A stretch of 64,000 nucleotides of DNA from Planotetraspora thailandica (GTDB lineage: Bacteria; Actinomycetota; Actinomycetes; Streptosporangiales; Streptosporangiaceae), in assembly GCF_016863335.1 (NCBI RefSeq), contig NZ_BOOR01000008.1:248001-312000 (forward strand), given 5' to 3'. The translations under genes were made by a program, and so were the position numbers. Positions 36,859 through 45,551 of this stretch are shown here, in pieces (positions within the stretch are counted from its first letter, which is position 1; every line of letters begins with the position of its first letter). The notes under the pieces were generated by a model. That model saw nothing but the letters and a program-made list of their open reading frames with translations, made no database searches and was not told the DNA's origin.

Positions 36859-37224
36859 GTGAGCCCCGTCCGCAGCTGTTCCCGTACCGCCTGCAGGCAG
36901 CCTGCCGTCTTCACACTCACGTATGTCTACGCCGACTCGACCGCCGTCCTCGGCCCCCTGGCGACGTACGTCGAGCCGCATTGTTATGACCTGTGCGCGG
37001 AACACGCGGAACGGCTCACCGCCCCCCGGGGGTGGGAGGTCGTGCGTCTCCCCTCCGAGGCCGGTTCCCCCAGCGGAGACGATCTCGAAGCCCTCGCCAA
37101 CGCGGTCCGCGAGGCGGCCAGGCCCGCCCCCGCCACAGGAGAGCCCATCGGCCAAGCGGTCGAGGTGGGGCGCCGCGGCCATCTGCGGGTGCTGAAATCG
37201 GCCCAGCCGAACCGCGATCGGTGA
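36859..37224 (+). CDS. DUF3499 family protein
   Basis: A 121-residue protein from GTG 36859 in the DUF3499 family, the homologue of mycobacterial Rv3258c. It begins with CSRTACRQPAVFTLTYVYAD and continues CYDLCAEHAERLTAPRGWEV. The paired Cys (C-x4-C and C-x3-C-x2-H) look like a small zinc-binding fold. The C-terminus is variable and charged. It is divergent from the zincin-like gene and ~100 bp before manB. Function is unknown; strict conservation with manB and ahcY suggests a housekeeping role. Confidence 0.82.
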   Translation: MSPVRSCSRTACRQPAVFTLTYVYADSTAVLGPLATYVEPHCYDLCAEHAERLTAPRGWEVVRLPSEAGSPSGDDLEALANAVREAARPAPATGEPIGQAVEVGRRGHLRVLKSAQPNRDR

Positions 37225-37327
37225 CATCACCCGTGAGGTCGCGTCCTGTTCCCGTCGGCGGCGATCAGGAGCTGTAGGCTCATGCGGGCAGACCGTGCCC
37301 GAAGACGGAAGGATCCCAGGGACCGCC

Positions 37328-38683
37328 GTGGCCGACCTCACCAAGATTTTCAAGGCGTACGACGTGCGTGGCGTCGTGCCCGACGAGTTTGACGAAAACA
37401 TCGCCGAGGCCGCCGGGGCCGCGTTCGCCGAGGTGACCAGCGCTGAGGCGGTCGTGATCGCGCATGACATGCGCCCCTCCTCGCAGCCGCTGGCCGCGGC
37501 CTTCGCGCGCGGGGTGACCTCGCGGGGCGCCGACGTCGTGAACGCGGGGCTCGGCTCGACGGACCTCCTCTACTACGCCAGCGGCATCCTCGGGCTGCCA
37601 GGCGTGATGTTCACGGCCAGCCACAACCCCGCCCAGTACAACGGGATGAAGATGTGCCACGCGGGCGCGGTGCCCGTGAGCTCCCAGACCGGTCTGATCG
37701 AGGTACGCGACCGCGCCGCCGAGCTGCTCGCCGCCGGCGTCGGAGGGGTTCCCGGCAAAGGCACGGTGACCTCCCGCGACCTGCTCCGGCCGTACGCCGA
37801 GCACCTTCGCACCCTGGTCGACCTGTCCGGCATCCGGCCGCTCAAGGTCGTCGTCGACGCCGGCAACGGCATGGCCGGTCACACCGTGCCCGAGGTCTTC
37901 CGGGGACTGCCGATCGAGCTGACCGAGTTCTACTTCGAGCTGGACGGCACCTTCCCCAACCACGAGGCCAACCCGCTCGAGCCGGAGAACCTGCGCGATC
38001 TGCAGAAGGCGGTCGTCGATCAGGGCGCGGACATCGGGCTCGCCTTCGACGGCGACGCCGACCGATGCTGGGTCATCGACGAGACGGGCGAGTCGGTCTC
38101 CCCGTCCACGATCACCTCGCTGGTCGCGGTCAGGGAGCTGGCCAAGCATCCGGGGTCCACGGTCATCCACAACCTGATCACCTCCCACGGGGTGCCGGAG
38201 ATCATCGCCGAGCACGGCGGCGTCCCGGTGCGCACGCGGGTGGGGCATTCGTTCATCAAGGCGGAGATGGCCCGCACCGGTGCCGTCTTCGGCGGTGAGC
38301 ATTCGGCTCACTACTACTTCCGCGACTTCTGGTTCGCCGACTCCGGCATGCTGGCCGCACTCCACGTGCTGGCCGCGCTCGGCGAGCAGGACAGGCCGCT
38401 GTCGGAGGTGCTGTCGCGCTACGCCCGCTACTCGGCGTCGGGCGAGCTCAACAGCAGGGTCGCCGACCAGGGAGCCGCGCTCGACAGGGTTCGGGCGACG
38501 TTCGCCGGGCGGGAGGGTGTTAAGTTCGACGAGCTGGACGGTCTGACCGTGACCGGTCCCGGCTGGTGGTTCAACCTGCGCCCGTCCAACACCGAGCCGT
38601 TCCTGCGGCTCAACGCCGAGGCGGCCGATGAGGACACGATGGCCGGCGTGCGCGACGAAGTGCTCGCTGTCGTAAGGAGCTGA
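37328..38683 (+). CDS. manB: Phosphomannomutase / phosphoglucomutase
   Basis: A 451-residue alpha-D-phosphohexomutase. The phosphoserine loop is TASHNPAQYNGMK, the metal loop is DGDADRC, the sugar-binding loop is GGEHSAHYYF and the phosphate loop is RPSNTEPFLRL. It interconverts mannose-6-P and mannose-1-P and so feeds the guanylyltransferase at 18.4 kb. GTG 37328 with AGGGA at 5 bp is preferred to the longer frame from 37295. It is followed at 5 bp by a Trm112-like gene and then a sugar isomerase, giving one mannose-metabolism operon. Confidence 0.94.
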   Translation: MADLTKIFKAYDVRGVVPDEFDENIAEAAGAAFAEVTSAEAVVIAHDMRPSSQPLAAAFARGVTSRGADVVNAGLGSTDLLYYASGILGLPGVMFTASHNPAQYNGMKMCHAGAVPVSSQTGLIEVRDRAAELLAAGVGGVPGKGTVTSRDLLRPYAEHLRTLVDLSGIRPLKVVVDAGNGMAGHTVPEVFRGLPIELTEFYFELDGTFPNHEANPLEPENLRDLQKAVVDQGADIGLAFDGDADRCWVIDETGESVSPSTITSLVAVRELAKHPGSTVIHNLITSHGVPEIIAEHGGVPVRTRVGHSFIKAEMARTGAVFGGEHSAHYYFRDFWFADSGMLAALHVLAALGEQDRPLSEVLSRYARYSASGELNSRVADQGAALDRVRATFAGREGVKFDELDGLTVTGPGWWFNLRPSNTEPFLRLNAEAADEDTMAGVRDEVLAVVRS

Positions 38684-38688
38684 CCGAG

Positions 38689-38862
38689 TTGAAGATCGAC
38701 GACTGGCTGCTGGACATCCTGGCCTGCCCGGCGTGCAAGTCACCGCTCCGCGTGGAGGCCGACGCCGACGAGCTGGCGTGCACGTCAGCCGAGTGCGGGC
38801 TGGTCTACCCCGTTCGCGACGACATTCCCGTCCTGCTCGTCGACGAGGCTCGTAAGGCATGA
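38689..38862 (+). CDS. Trm112-family zinc-ribbon protein
   Basis: A 57-residue protein from TTG 38689 (AAGGAG upstream). The sequence has LDILACPACKSPL, then CTSAECGLVYPVRDDIPVLL, so four Cys (13, 16, 31, 36) form a zinc ribbon, and PVRDDIPVLL is the Trm112/YcaR signature. In eukaryotes and archaea Trm112 activates methyltransferases; the bacterial small forms are often found in lipid A or sugar-phosphate operons. It overlaps the next gene by 4 bp (ATGA), so it is translationally coupled between manB and the isomerase. Confidence 0.85.
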   Translation: MKIDDWLLDILACPACKSPLRVEADADELACTSAECGLVYPVRDDIPVLLVDEARKA

Positions 38863-40001
38863 CGGATGCCGGAGGGCCCGGCATGACGTTCGACCCCGAC
38901 AGGCTCGACGATCAGGCGCACCTCACCGAGGGCGACCCCACAGGAGTGCTCCCGGCGGTCGCGTCGTCCATGGCCCACGTGCGCACCGCCCGCAGGGCCG
39001 CCGTCGAGGCGGACGTGGCACGGCTCACCCGGTTCGGCAGGCCCAGGGCGATCGTCGTGGCCGGAATGGGCGGCTCGGTGATCGCCGGGGACGTGCTCGC
39101 CGCCGTCTGCGGCAACGGCGCTCCACTGCCGATCGTGACGGCAGGCGGCGACCGGCTGCCCGGCTGGGTCGGTGCCGCCGACGTCGTCATCGCCGTCTCC
39201 CGGTCAGGCGACACACCGGAGACGCTCGGGCTGGCCGCGGAAGCCGTACGGCGAGGCTGTTCGACCATGGGAGTCGGCCGGGCCGATTCGCCCCTCGAGA
39301 CCGTGCTTGCGCGCGGCGGCGGGCCGTACGTGCGGCTGGCCGGCGAGGCTCAGACCGGCACCTTGTGGGAGACGGCGGTGCCGCTGGTCGTGGCGGCCTC
39401 CTCCCTGGGCCTGGCCGACGCGGACGACGACGCGTTCGAGGCGGCCGCCGGACGGCTGGAGGACATCGCCCACCGGTGCAGGCCGTCCAGCGAGTCGTTC
39501 ATCAATCCGGGCAAGACGCTCGCGACCGAGCTGGCGGGAAGCATCCCGATGATCTGGGGGACGTCGCCGCTCGCGGTCGCCGCGGCGCGGTGGACGGCCT
39601 TCCGGCTCAACGAGATCGCCAAATATCCGGCCATCTGGGGCGCTCTTCCGGACAACCTGCACCAGGGCGCCGCGTTCGCCGGGCCGCTGGCCGGGCGGGA
39701 CATCTTCGCCGATCCCTTCGACGACGAGCCCGGTGAGGGAGTGCGGCTGCGCCTGGTCGTGCTGCGCGACGCCGAGGAACACGAGCGGGCCCCGGGACGC
39801 CGGGCCGAGGCCATGCGCCTGGCCGAGGAGCGGGGCGTCCCCGTGTCGGAGATCGTGGCCGAAGGCGCCCATCCGCTGGAACGGCTGGCGACGTTGATCG
39901 GCCTTTGCGACTACGGAAGCGCTTATCTCGCGCTCGGCTATGGCGTCGATCCCGCTCCGCTCTCCGAAATCACGGAACTCAAGGCCCGAATTTCCCCATA
40001 G
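38859..40001 (+). CDS. SIS-domain bifunctional phosphoglucose/phosphomannose isomerase-like protein
   Basis: A 380-residue protein with the SIS fold: IVVAGMGGSVIAGDVLAAV, VVIAVSRSGDTPETLGLA and a bact-PGI C-terminal half (AARWTAFRLNEIAKYPA, DNLHQGAAFAGP). Family members interconvert fructose-6-P with glucose-6-P and mannose-6-P, which would supply manB. Mycobacteria have the same gene (Rv3256c) next to manA; here no manA follows, so this protein may carry the whole isomerase function. That last point is inference. ATG 38859 overlaps the Trm112-like stop. Confidence 0.88.
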   Translation: MTDAGGPGMTFDPDRLDDQAHLTEGDPTGVLPAVASSMAHVRTARRAAVEADVARLTRFGRPRAIVVAGMGGSVIAGDVLAAVCGNGAPLPIVTAGGDRLPGWVGAADVVIAVSRSGDTPETLGLAAEAVRRGCSTMGVGRADSPLETVLARGGGPYVRLAGEAQTGTLWETAVPLVVAASSLGLADADDDAFEAAAGRLEDIAHRCRPSSESFINPGKTLATELAGSIPMIWGTSPLAVAAARWTAFRLNEIAKYPAIWGALPDNLHQGAAFAGPLAGRDIFADPFDDEPGEGVRLRLVVLRDAEEHERAPGRRAEAMRLAEERGVPVSEIVAEGAHPLERLATLIGLCDYGSAYLALGYGVDPAPLSEITELKARISP

Positions 40002-40032
40002 GATCTTTTCCGGCCGATCCTGAGGAGTTTTT

Positions 40033-40980
40033 GTGAGTGCGAGTGGCGGATCCAAAGCGATCATCGCGGCGCTGACCGCGAATCTGGCGATCGCGGTGGC
40101 GAAATTTGTGGCGTTCGTGTTCACGGGTTCGTCGTCGATGCTTGCGGAATCGGTCCACTCGGTGGCCGACTCCGGCAACCAGGCCCTGTTGCTCGTCGGC
40201 GGCCGGAGGGCCGAGCGGGCGCGCACGCGGACCCATCCTTTCGGCTACGGCCGTGAGCGGTATTTCTACGCGTTCGTCGTGGCCCTCGTGTTGTTCAGCA
40301 TCGGAGCGCTGTTCTCGATCTACGAGGGCTGGCACAAGATCTCCGACCCGCACCCGGTGGAGTCGCCGGTCTGGGCGTTCGGCGTGCTCATCTTCGCGAT
40401 CATCGCGGAGAGCTTCTCGTTCCGCACGGCCATCAAGGAATCGCTGCCGCACAAGGGCGCGGCGTCGTGGGTGTCGTTCATCCGCAGGGCCAAGGCCCCC
40501 GAACTGCCCGTCGTGCTCCTCGAAGACCTGGGCGCGCTCCTCGGCCTCATCTTCGCGCTGTTCGGCGTCACCATGGCGGTGGTCACCGGTGACGGCGTCT
40601 GGGACGGCATCGGCACGATCATGATCGGTGTCCTGCTGGCCGTCATCGCCATCGTGCTCGCCACCGAGACCAAGTCGCTGTTGATCGGCGAGGGTGCGGC
40701 GCCCGAGATCGAGGACCAGATCTGCGCGGCGCTCGAGAGCGCGCCAGAGGTCAGCAAGGTCATTCACCTGCGCACCCTCCACCTTGGCCCGGAGGAGCTC
40801 CTGGTCGCGGCGAAGATCGCGGTCGAGCACGACGACACGGCGGCAGAGGTCGCGCGGGGAATCGACGAGGCCGAGCGGCGTATTCGCGAGGTCGTGCCGA
40901 TCGCCCGGGTCATCTACCTGGAGCCAGATCTGGACCAGGTCGGTACGACGTCGTCCGCTGCCGTCAGCCACGAGTCCTGA
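40033..40980 (+). CDS. Cation diffusion facilitator family transporter
   Basis: A 315-residue CDF protein with six predicted membrane helices. Helix 2 contains MLAESVHSVADSGNQALLLVG, with the HxxxD metal site in HSVAD, followed by the conserved HPFGYGRERYFYAFV loop. Helix 5 differs from the HxxxD of zinc-specific members: it has EDLGALLGLIFALFG. The C-terminal ~90 residues form the cytoplasmic ferredoxin-like domain. It probably exports Zn2+, Mn2+ or Fe2+ in exchange for protons. It starts 31 bp after the isomerase gene. Confidence 0.9.
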   Translation: MSASGGSKAIIAALTANLAIAVAKFVAFVFTGSSSMLAESVHSVADSGNQALLLVGGRRAERARTRTHPFGYGRERYFYAFVVALVLFSIGALFSIYEGWHKISDPHPVESPVWAFGVLIFAIIAESFSFRTAIKESLPHKGAASWVSFIRRAKAPELPVVLLEDLGALLGLIFALFGVTMAVVTGDGVWDGIGTIMIGVLLAVIAIVLATETKSLLIGEGAAPEIEDQICAALESAPEVSKVIHLRTLHLGPEELLVAAKIAVEHDDTAAEVARGIDEAERRIREVVPIARVIYLEPDLDQVGTTSSAAVSHES

Positions 40981-41068
40981 GCGATACCGGGTGAATTGAT
41001 CAGGAATTGCCGCACGATTCCCCGATTTGCATGATCAATATCGCGGTGGTGTGGGTGTAGGCATCATG

Positions 41069-41247
41069 GTGGTCATGCGGGACGTGTCGTGATCATGCGG
41101 GATATGTGGTCGCCATGTGAAAACAGTGGTCGCCATGCGGAATGTGCGGTGGCCCCGCTGAATGGTGGTGGCCCCGCTGAATGGTGGTGGCCCCGCGGAA
41201 TGTGTGGTGATCATGCGAGAACGTGTGGTGAACGTGCGAGCCGTGTG
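41069..41247 (+). repeat. Tandem 20-bp repeat with GTGATC core
   Basis: Nine consecutive units of 19-21 bp, for example GTGGTCATGCGGGACGTGTC, GTGATCATGCGGGATATGTG and GTGGCCCCGCTGAATGGTG (twice, identical). The next unit in phase is the first 19-bp copy of the 53-bp-period array at 41248. So the 20-bp and 53-bp repeats share the GTGATCATGC head. Reading frames through this area are by-products of the repeat. Confidence 0.85.
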
Positions 41248-41599
41248 GTGATCATGCAGAAGTTCGGGCGCACATCATTCGGCCTGGCCATTCCCGAACC
41301 GTGATCATGCAGAAGTTCGCCCGCGTGTGCGCTGGCCTGGCGTTTTATTGTTCGTGATCATGCAGAAGTTCGCTTACGTGCCTGCCGGCTTGGGGTTTTG
41401 TCATTCGTGATCATGCACTTCGGTGGCATCGCATGATCACGGATACCATACGCGCAGCTCACGGGCCATGCACCCGAACTTCTGCATGATCACGATTTGC
41501 GAATTCGCAGGTCACATGGGGTGACTCCGAGGTTCTGCATGATCACCACCGAGGGGGGTGCTGGTCGGCGCGCGTGGCGCAGAACTTCTGCATGATCAC
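41248..41599. repeat. Convergent pair of 53-bp-period repeat arrays
   Basis: Plus-strand copies of GTGATCATGCAGAAGTTCG start at 41248, 41301 and 41354; a terminal copy GTGATCATGCA starts at 41407. Minus-strand copies lie at 41581-41599, 41528-41546 (one mismatch) and 41475-41493, with a terminal copy ending 41431-41440. All steps are 53 bp. The two terminal copies face each other as a 10-bp perfect inverted repeat, GTGATCATGC / GCATGATCAC, with a 14-nt centre. Spacer centres include CGGCCTGG, TGGCCTGG, CGGCTTGG, TGAGCTGC and TGACCTGC. Confidence 0.92.
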
Positions 41600-41690
41600 C
41601 ACTATGGGGGCTCCATCACGAGGCTTCGCTACCGCGGGGCCACCATGGGATGCCGCTACGGGGGTGCCATCACAGGGCAGGGTGTGATCC
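41600..41690 (-). repeat. Decayed 20-bp repeats in inverted orientation
   Basis: On the minus strand, upstream of the inverted array, GTGATGGAGCCCCCATAGTG (20 bp) is followed by longer degenerate units beginning GTGGCCCCGCGG and GTGATGGCACCCCC. These mirror the tandem 20-mers on the other side of the array. The remaining ~100 bp before DUF6230 presumably hold its promoter; I see no clear hexamers. Confidence 0.55.
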
Positions 41691-41791
41691 ACGACATAGC
41701 GTGACGAAAATGTGATGCATGTTTCCTTTACCTCACCGTACCCGTGGGTAACTTGGGCTTTGCCCATTTGACCTCATGGGAGGTGCGCCTC

Positions 41792-42400
41792 ATGGCCGAG
41801 CAGACACATGAGCGGGGACATGTCCGGTGGAAGCGGTTCGCGCTGGTCTTCGTTCCCGCGGCCGTGGTCGCGTCGGTGCTCGTCGGAGCCACCGCCGAGG
41901 GCGCGATAGGAGCGTCGTTCGTCGTCTCGGGCGACACGTTCAAGGTCTCGGCGGACAAGCTGCAGGGCCAGGGGTTCATCCAGTACGGCAGCCTGACCCA
42001 GAACAAGAAAGGGCAGAAGATCCCGGTCGCCATCTCCGGCATCCGGCACGCCACGCTCACCAACATGTGCCAGACCGTTCGCGTCGACTCGCCGGTGGGA
42101 GATGTGACGATCAAGCTGACCGCCGGGACGGGCAAGAACCCCGTGGTCGCCGAGAACATGATCGTCGACGCTTCCCAGCTTCAGGGAAATGCCGTCTTCA
42201 AGAACATCCAGGTGGGCAGGGACGCCTCGACCCTTGACGCGGTCACCGGCGGGGCGGGGCCATCTGGCATGTTCGGGCAGCAGGCCACTTCGGTGTCGAT
42301 CACCGGCTTCAAACAGGTCTCCTGGGCCGTCAACGCGGCGACCTTCAAGCTGCCCGACCTCAAACTGACCGTCGAGCCCGGCGACCACGAGTGCTTCTGA
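41792..42400 (+). CDS. DUF6230 family exported protein
   Basis: A 202-residue protein. Its N-terminus has a signal-like helix (FALVFVPAAVVASVLVGATAEGAI) followed by a beta-rich domain beginning GASFVVSGDTFKVSADKLQGQGF. It matches DUF6230, a family found in spore-forming actinomycetes next to DUF6114. ATG 41792 has a GGAGGTG site; the longer frame from 41744 is rejected. Function unknown. It is probably co-transcribed with the DUF6114 gene 52 bp downstream and sits directly behind the largest repeat array. Confidence 0.75.
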   Translation: MAEQTHERGHVRWKRFALVFVPAAVVASVLVGATAEGAIGASFVVSGDTFKVSADKLQGQGFIQYGSLTQNKKGQKIPVAISGIRHATLTNMCQTVRVDSPVGDVTIKLTAGTGKNPVVAENMIVDASQLQGNAVFKNIQVGRDASTLDAVTGGAGPSGMFGQQATSVSITGFKQVSWAVNAATFKLPDLKLTVEPGDHECF

Positions 42401-42452
42401 TGCCTTCGACGTCTCCGGCCGTGCCTAGCCGTACGAGTGCGGGTGGGCGGTT

Positions 42453-43670
42453 ATGAGCGGTGTGGCGCGGTGGCGCGGTTCGCGGCCGTTCTGGGGCGGC
42501 CTGTTCACGGTGATCGGCGGCCTGGAACTGCTTGGCATTCCGTTCGCCACGCAGGCGTTGCCGCTGGTCATCCAGTCGGGCACGGTCGGGGCGAGCTACC
42601 TGATCGCAGTGGTGCTCATCGTGGTCGGCCTGCTGATCTGGCTGCAGCCCGGTCAGCGGGCCTTCCTGGGCGTGGTCGCGGTGCTCGTGTCGCTCGCGTC
42701 CTTCGTCTACGCCAACCTGGGCGGTTTCCTGATCGGCATGCTCCTCGGGCTCGTCGGAGGGGCGCTGGCGGCCGCCTGGACGCCCGGACGTGAGGAGGAC
42801 GGCGGGCAGGACCCGGTCACGCTGGACGGCCCGCGTTTCACCGGCAGGCGCGTCGTCAGCGGGGACGATCGCGGAAACGCGCCCGCGGACGCGGCGAAGC
42901 CCGGCCCGGCCTCCGGCGACACGACCGGCGTGTGGATCGGCCGGGTGAAGGGATCGGCGACGCCTCGCCCCGCGAGCCCGCGTCATGCGGGGCCGCCTAG
43001 TCCCACGGCTCCGAACCGCCCCGGCCCACCGCCTCCCTCGGCCCCGCATCAGGCCGGCCCGCCTGCGCAGGGCGAAACCCAGGAGAGACCCGGAGAGGAC
43101 GGAGGCCCGGGAGGCGGCCGGTTGCAGGCTCTGGCCGTACTGCCTCTGATCGTGCCGTTTGCCCTGTTGTCCGGCTCTCGTACGGCGGCGCCGATCTCCG
43201 CGCATCCGGTCGTCGCCCAGGCGGAGGCGTTCGGGCAGCAGGTACAGCCGTCCGGGCCGAAGGTGGCGACCGAGGCGGCGACCGTCACGGCGCCGTCGCT
43301 GACCATGACGGGCATGAAGTTCCACGGAGTCGTGGAGGTGCCGACGGCGACCGGCACGGTCAAGATGCTCTGGTTCACGATGGACAGGGCCGTGTTGTCC
43401 GGCCCCACGCAGACCATGGGCGCCGCCACGCTCGTCGGGAAGACGTTCACGTTCGACGGCGACGTCGACATCTACACGACCAAGATGACCGGCACGCTGC
43501 TCGGCCTGCGGCAGGAGTTCACCGCGGAGAATCCGAACGTCCTGGTGAGGGCGCTCAAGTTGGTGCCGCGGCTCGACCTGCCGCTGACCATGACCGACAT
43601 CGTGAGTGAGCAGCCGTACGTGACGGCGGACTCCCTCGACGCCCAGGGCCTGCGGCTCGACGTGTCCTGA
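42453..43670 (+). CDS. DUF6114 family membrane protein with extracytoplasmic C-terminal domain
   Basis: A 405-residue protein. Residues ~8-110 are four short hydrophobic helices (RPFWGGLFTVIGGLELLGIP, GFLIGMLLGLVGGALAAAWT), the DUF6114 domain. Residues ~115-215 are a Pro/Gly-rich linker and one further hydrophobic segment (LQALAVLPLIVPFALLSGSR). The C-terminal ~170 residues have a beta-rich sequence (TMTGMKFHGVVEVPTATGTV) similar in style to DUF6230. The partner gene upstream and this fusion suggest both act together at the membrane. No enzymatic motif is seen. Confidence 0.72.
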   Translation: MSGVARWRGSRPFWGGLFTVIGGLELLGIPFATQALPLVIQSGTVGASYLIAVVLIVVGLLIWLQPGQRAFLGVVAVLVSLASFVYANLGGFLIGMLLGLVGGALAAAWTPGREEDGGQDPVTLDGPRFTGRRVVSGDDRGNAPADAAKPGPASGDTTGVWIGRVKGSATPRPASPRHAGPPSPTAPNRPGPPPPSAPHQAGPPAQGETQERPGEDGGPGGGRLQALAVLPLIVPFALLSGSRTAAPISAHPVVAQAEAFGQQVQPSGPKVATEAATVTAPSLTMTGMKFHGVVEVPTATGTVKMLWFTMDRAVLSGPTQTMGAATLVGKTFTFDGDVDIYTTKMTGTLLGLRQEFTAENPNVLVRALKLVPRLDLPLTMTDIVSEQPYVTADSLDAQGLRLDVS

Positions 43671-43681
43671 CCCCGACCGAA

Positions 43682-44323
43682 TCAGCGGAGGTCCCGGGCC
43701 CGGACGAGCCCGGTCTCGTAGGCGTGGATCACCGCCTGGGTGCGGTCGCGCAGGCCGAGTTTGGCCAGTATGCGAGCCACGTGGGTCTTCACGGTGTGCT
43801 CCGTCACGACCAGTTCCGCCGCGATCTCCGCGTTGGACAGGCCACGGGCGATCAGCCGGAGGACCTCAGACTCCCGGGGCGTGAGCCCCGTCTCGGCCGC
43901 GGCGCGGCGGTGGCGGGTGAACTCGGCGATCAGGCGCCCGGTCACCTTAGGCGCTAGCAGGGCGTCCCCTCGGGCGACGACGCGCACAGCCTCAGCCAGA
44001 TCGCCGGCCCTGACGTCTTTGAGCAGGAAGCCGCTCGCCCCCGCGAGCAGCGCCTCATAGACGTACTCGTCGAGGTCGAACGTTGTGATCATCAGTGCCT
44101 TGGTGCCGAGGCCGGTGACGGCCCTGGCGACCTCGATGCCGTTCATGACCGGCATGCGGATGTCGAGCAGGGCCACATCGGGCCGCTCCGCCTCGGCCAG
44201 CCGTACGGCCTGGCCGCCGTCGGCCGCGGCTCCCACGACGGCGATGTCCGGCTGGGCGGACAGGACGGCGGAGAACCCCCTCAGCACCACCGGCTGGTCG
44301 TCGGCCAGGAGAACCCTGATCAT
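43682..44323 (-). CDS. NarL/LuxR-family response regulator
   Basis: A 213-residue regulator. The receiver domain has VLLADDQPVVLRGF, a phosphoacceptor Asp in VALLDIRMPVMNG, and LLKDVRAGDLAEAV. The LuxR helix-turn-helix is LTPRESEVLRLIARGLSN, then EHTVKTHVARILAKLGLRDR. It overlaps the kinase gene by 4 bp. It is convergent with the DUF6114 gene, 11 bp away. Targets unknown. Confidence 0.93.
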   Translation of the reverse strand: MIRVLLADDQPVVLRGFSAVLSAQPDIAVVGAAADGGQAVRLAEAERPDVALLDIRMPVMNGIEVARAVTGLGTKALMITTFDLDEYVYEALLAGASGFLLKDVRAGDLAEAVRVVARGDALLAPKVTGRLIAEFTRHRRAAAETGLTPRESEVLRLIARGLSNAEIAAELVVTEHTVKTHVARILAKLGLRDRTQAVIHAYETGLVRARDLR

Positions 44324-45483
44324 TCGAGGGGGAGTCCCGCCTGGATGAGGAAGCCGCCGCCGGCACCCGGGCCGGCGACGAACCAGCCGCCCAGGGCCGT
44401 GGCGCGCTCCCGCATGCCGATCACCCCGTGGCCGGGGCCGTCGGCCTCCGGGGCGGCAGGTCCGGGTCCGTCGTCGGCGATGCGGAGGGCGAGCAGGGTG
44501 GGCCGGTAGGCGATCTCGATGGACACCCGGGCTCCCGGCGCGTGCGTCCTGGCGTTGGCGAGAGCCTCCTGGACGATCCGGTACGCCGACACGTCCACGG
44601 CCTGCGGCAACTCCCTCTCCTCGCCGACGACGTCGAGGTCGACCTCGCCGCCGTGCTGCTCGATCAGCTCGGGGAGCCGCGCCAGCCCCGGTTGTGGCGC
44701 GGTCTCCGCGGGCACGTCCGCGCGCAGCACGCCGAGCAGCCGCCGCATCTCGGTCAGCGTCCCCCGGGCCGCTGCGGCTATCTCCGCGAACTCCCGCGCG
44801 GCCTCCTCGCTCAGGTCCTTCAGGGTGTACGGCGCGGTTTCGGCCTGGACGGCGACCATCGAGATGGAATGGGCCACGATGTCGTGCATCTCCCTGGCGA
44901 TGCGCGCCCGCTCCGCCATGGCCGCCTGTTTCCGCAGCGTCTCGACGTTGTCCTCACGCGCCTTGCGCACCTCGGTACGGCTACGCCGTACGTCGGCCAG
45001 CGAGGTCACACCCGCCAGCAGGGCCGCCGCGACGACCGCGACGACGGCGAGCGCGGCGGTGCGGTTCACGACGGCGAAGCCGGTCGCGCCGAGGAGGAAC
45101 AGCCCGACCGCACCCGTGAAGATCCAGGCGCCTCGCCGTTCGAGCCGCCGCTGGATCGTGTAGAAGGACAGCAACCCCGACATGAGCACGGGGAGCAGCC
45201 AGGGGCCCGGCGCCAGGGGGAACATCGCGATGAGGACGGCGCCGATGAGGGTGAGCGCGACGGTCAGCCACGGATAGGCGCGTCGCATCACCTGGGGCGC
45301 GGTCGCCAGCAGCAGCCCCGGAACCTCCAGCGGTTCGGCGCCGCCGCGTTGGGCGAGGCCCAGCACCGCGAGCGCCGCCAGGGAGAGGCCGATCATGAGA
45401 TCGGTCCGCGAGCTGAGCGCGGTGCGAAGGTCGAACGTGTTGATGTTCCGCTCGACCTGGTCGATTCCCGTCGTCAGATCCAC
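44320..45483 (-). CDS. Sensor histidine kinase (HisKA_3 type)
   Basis: A 387-residue kinase with about five to six membrane helices in residues ~25-165. A coiled linker follows, then the phosphoacceptor region ERARIAREMHDIVAHSISMV (His in EMHD). The HATPase domain has EALANARTHAPGARV, DDGPGPAAPEADGPGHGVIGM. It belongs to the DesK/NarX-like class common in actinomycetes and pairs with the overlapping response regulator. Signal unknown. Confidence 0.93.
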   Translation of the reverse strand: MDLTTGIDQVERNINTFDLRTALSSRTDLMIGLSLAALAVLGLAQRGGAEPLEVPGLLLATAPQVMRRAYPWLTVALTLIGAVLIAMFPLAPGPWLLPVLMSGLLSFYTIQRRLERRGAWIFTGAVGLFLLGATGFAVVNRTAALAVVAVVAAALLAGVTSLADVRRSRTEVRKAREDNVETLRKQAAMAERARIAREMHDIVAHSISMVAVQAETAPYTLKDLSEEAAREFAEIAAAARGTLTEMRRLLGVLRADVPAETAPQPGLARLPELIEQHGGEVDLDVVGEERELPQAVDVSAYRIVQEALANARTHAPGARVSIEIAYRPTLLALRIADDGPGPAAPEADGPGHGVIGMRERATALGGWFVAGPGAGGGFLIQAGLPLE

Positions 45484-45551
45484 GCCGAGAATTGTGCGCC
45501 CGATCTATCTGGCATGTCGTCACTCCGGAGAGCGATCCCCTACGGCGGGCG

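Noticed and set aside
41089-41304. Small 71-residue coding frame through the repeats
   Set aside because: It is produced by the 20-bp repeat itself (repeated MWS/VAM-like codons), has no ribosome site and no family match.
41248-41599. CRISPR array
   Set aside because: Regular repeat-spacer spacing is present, but the repeat is only 19 bp, spacers share a conserved centre and ending, arrays occur in opposing orientations at five loci, and no cas gene is present.
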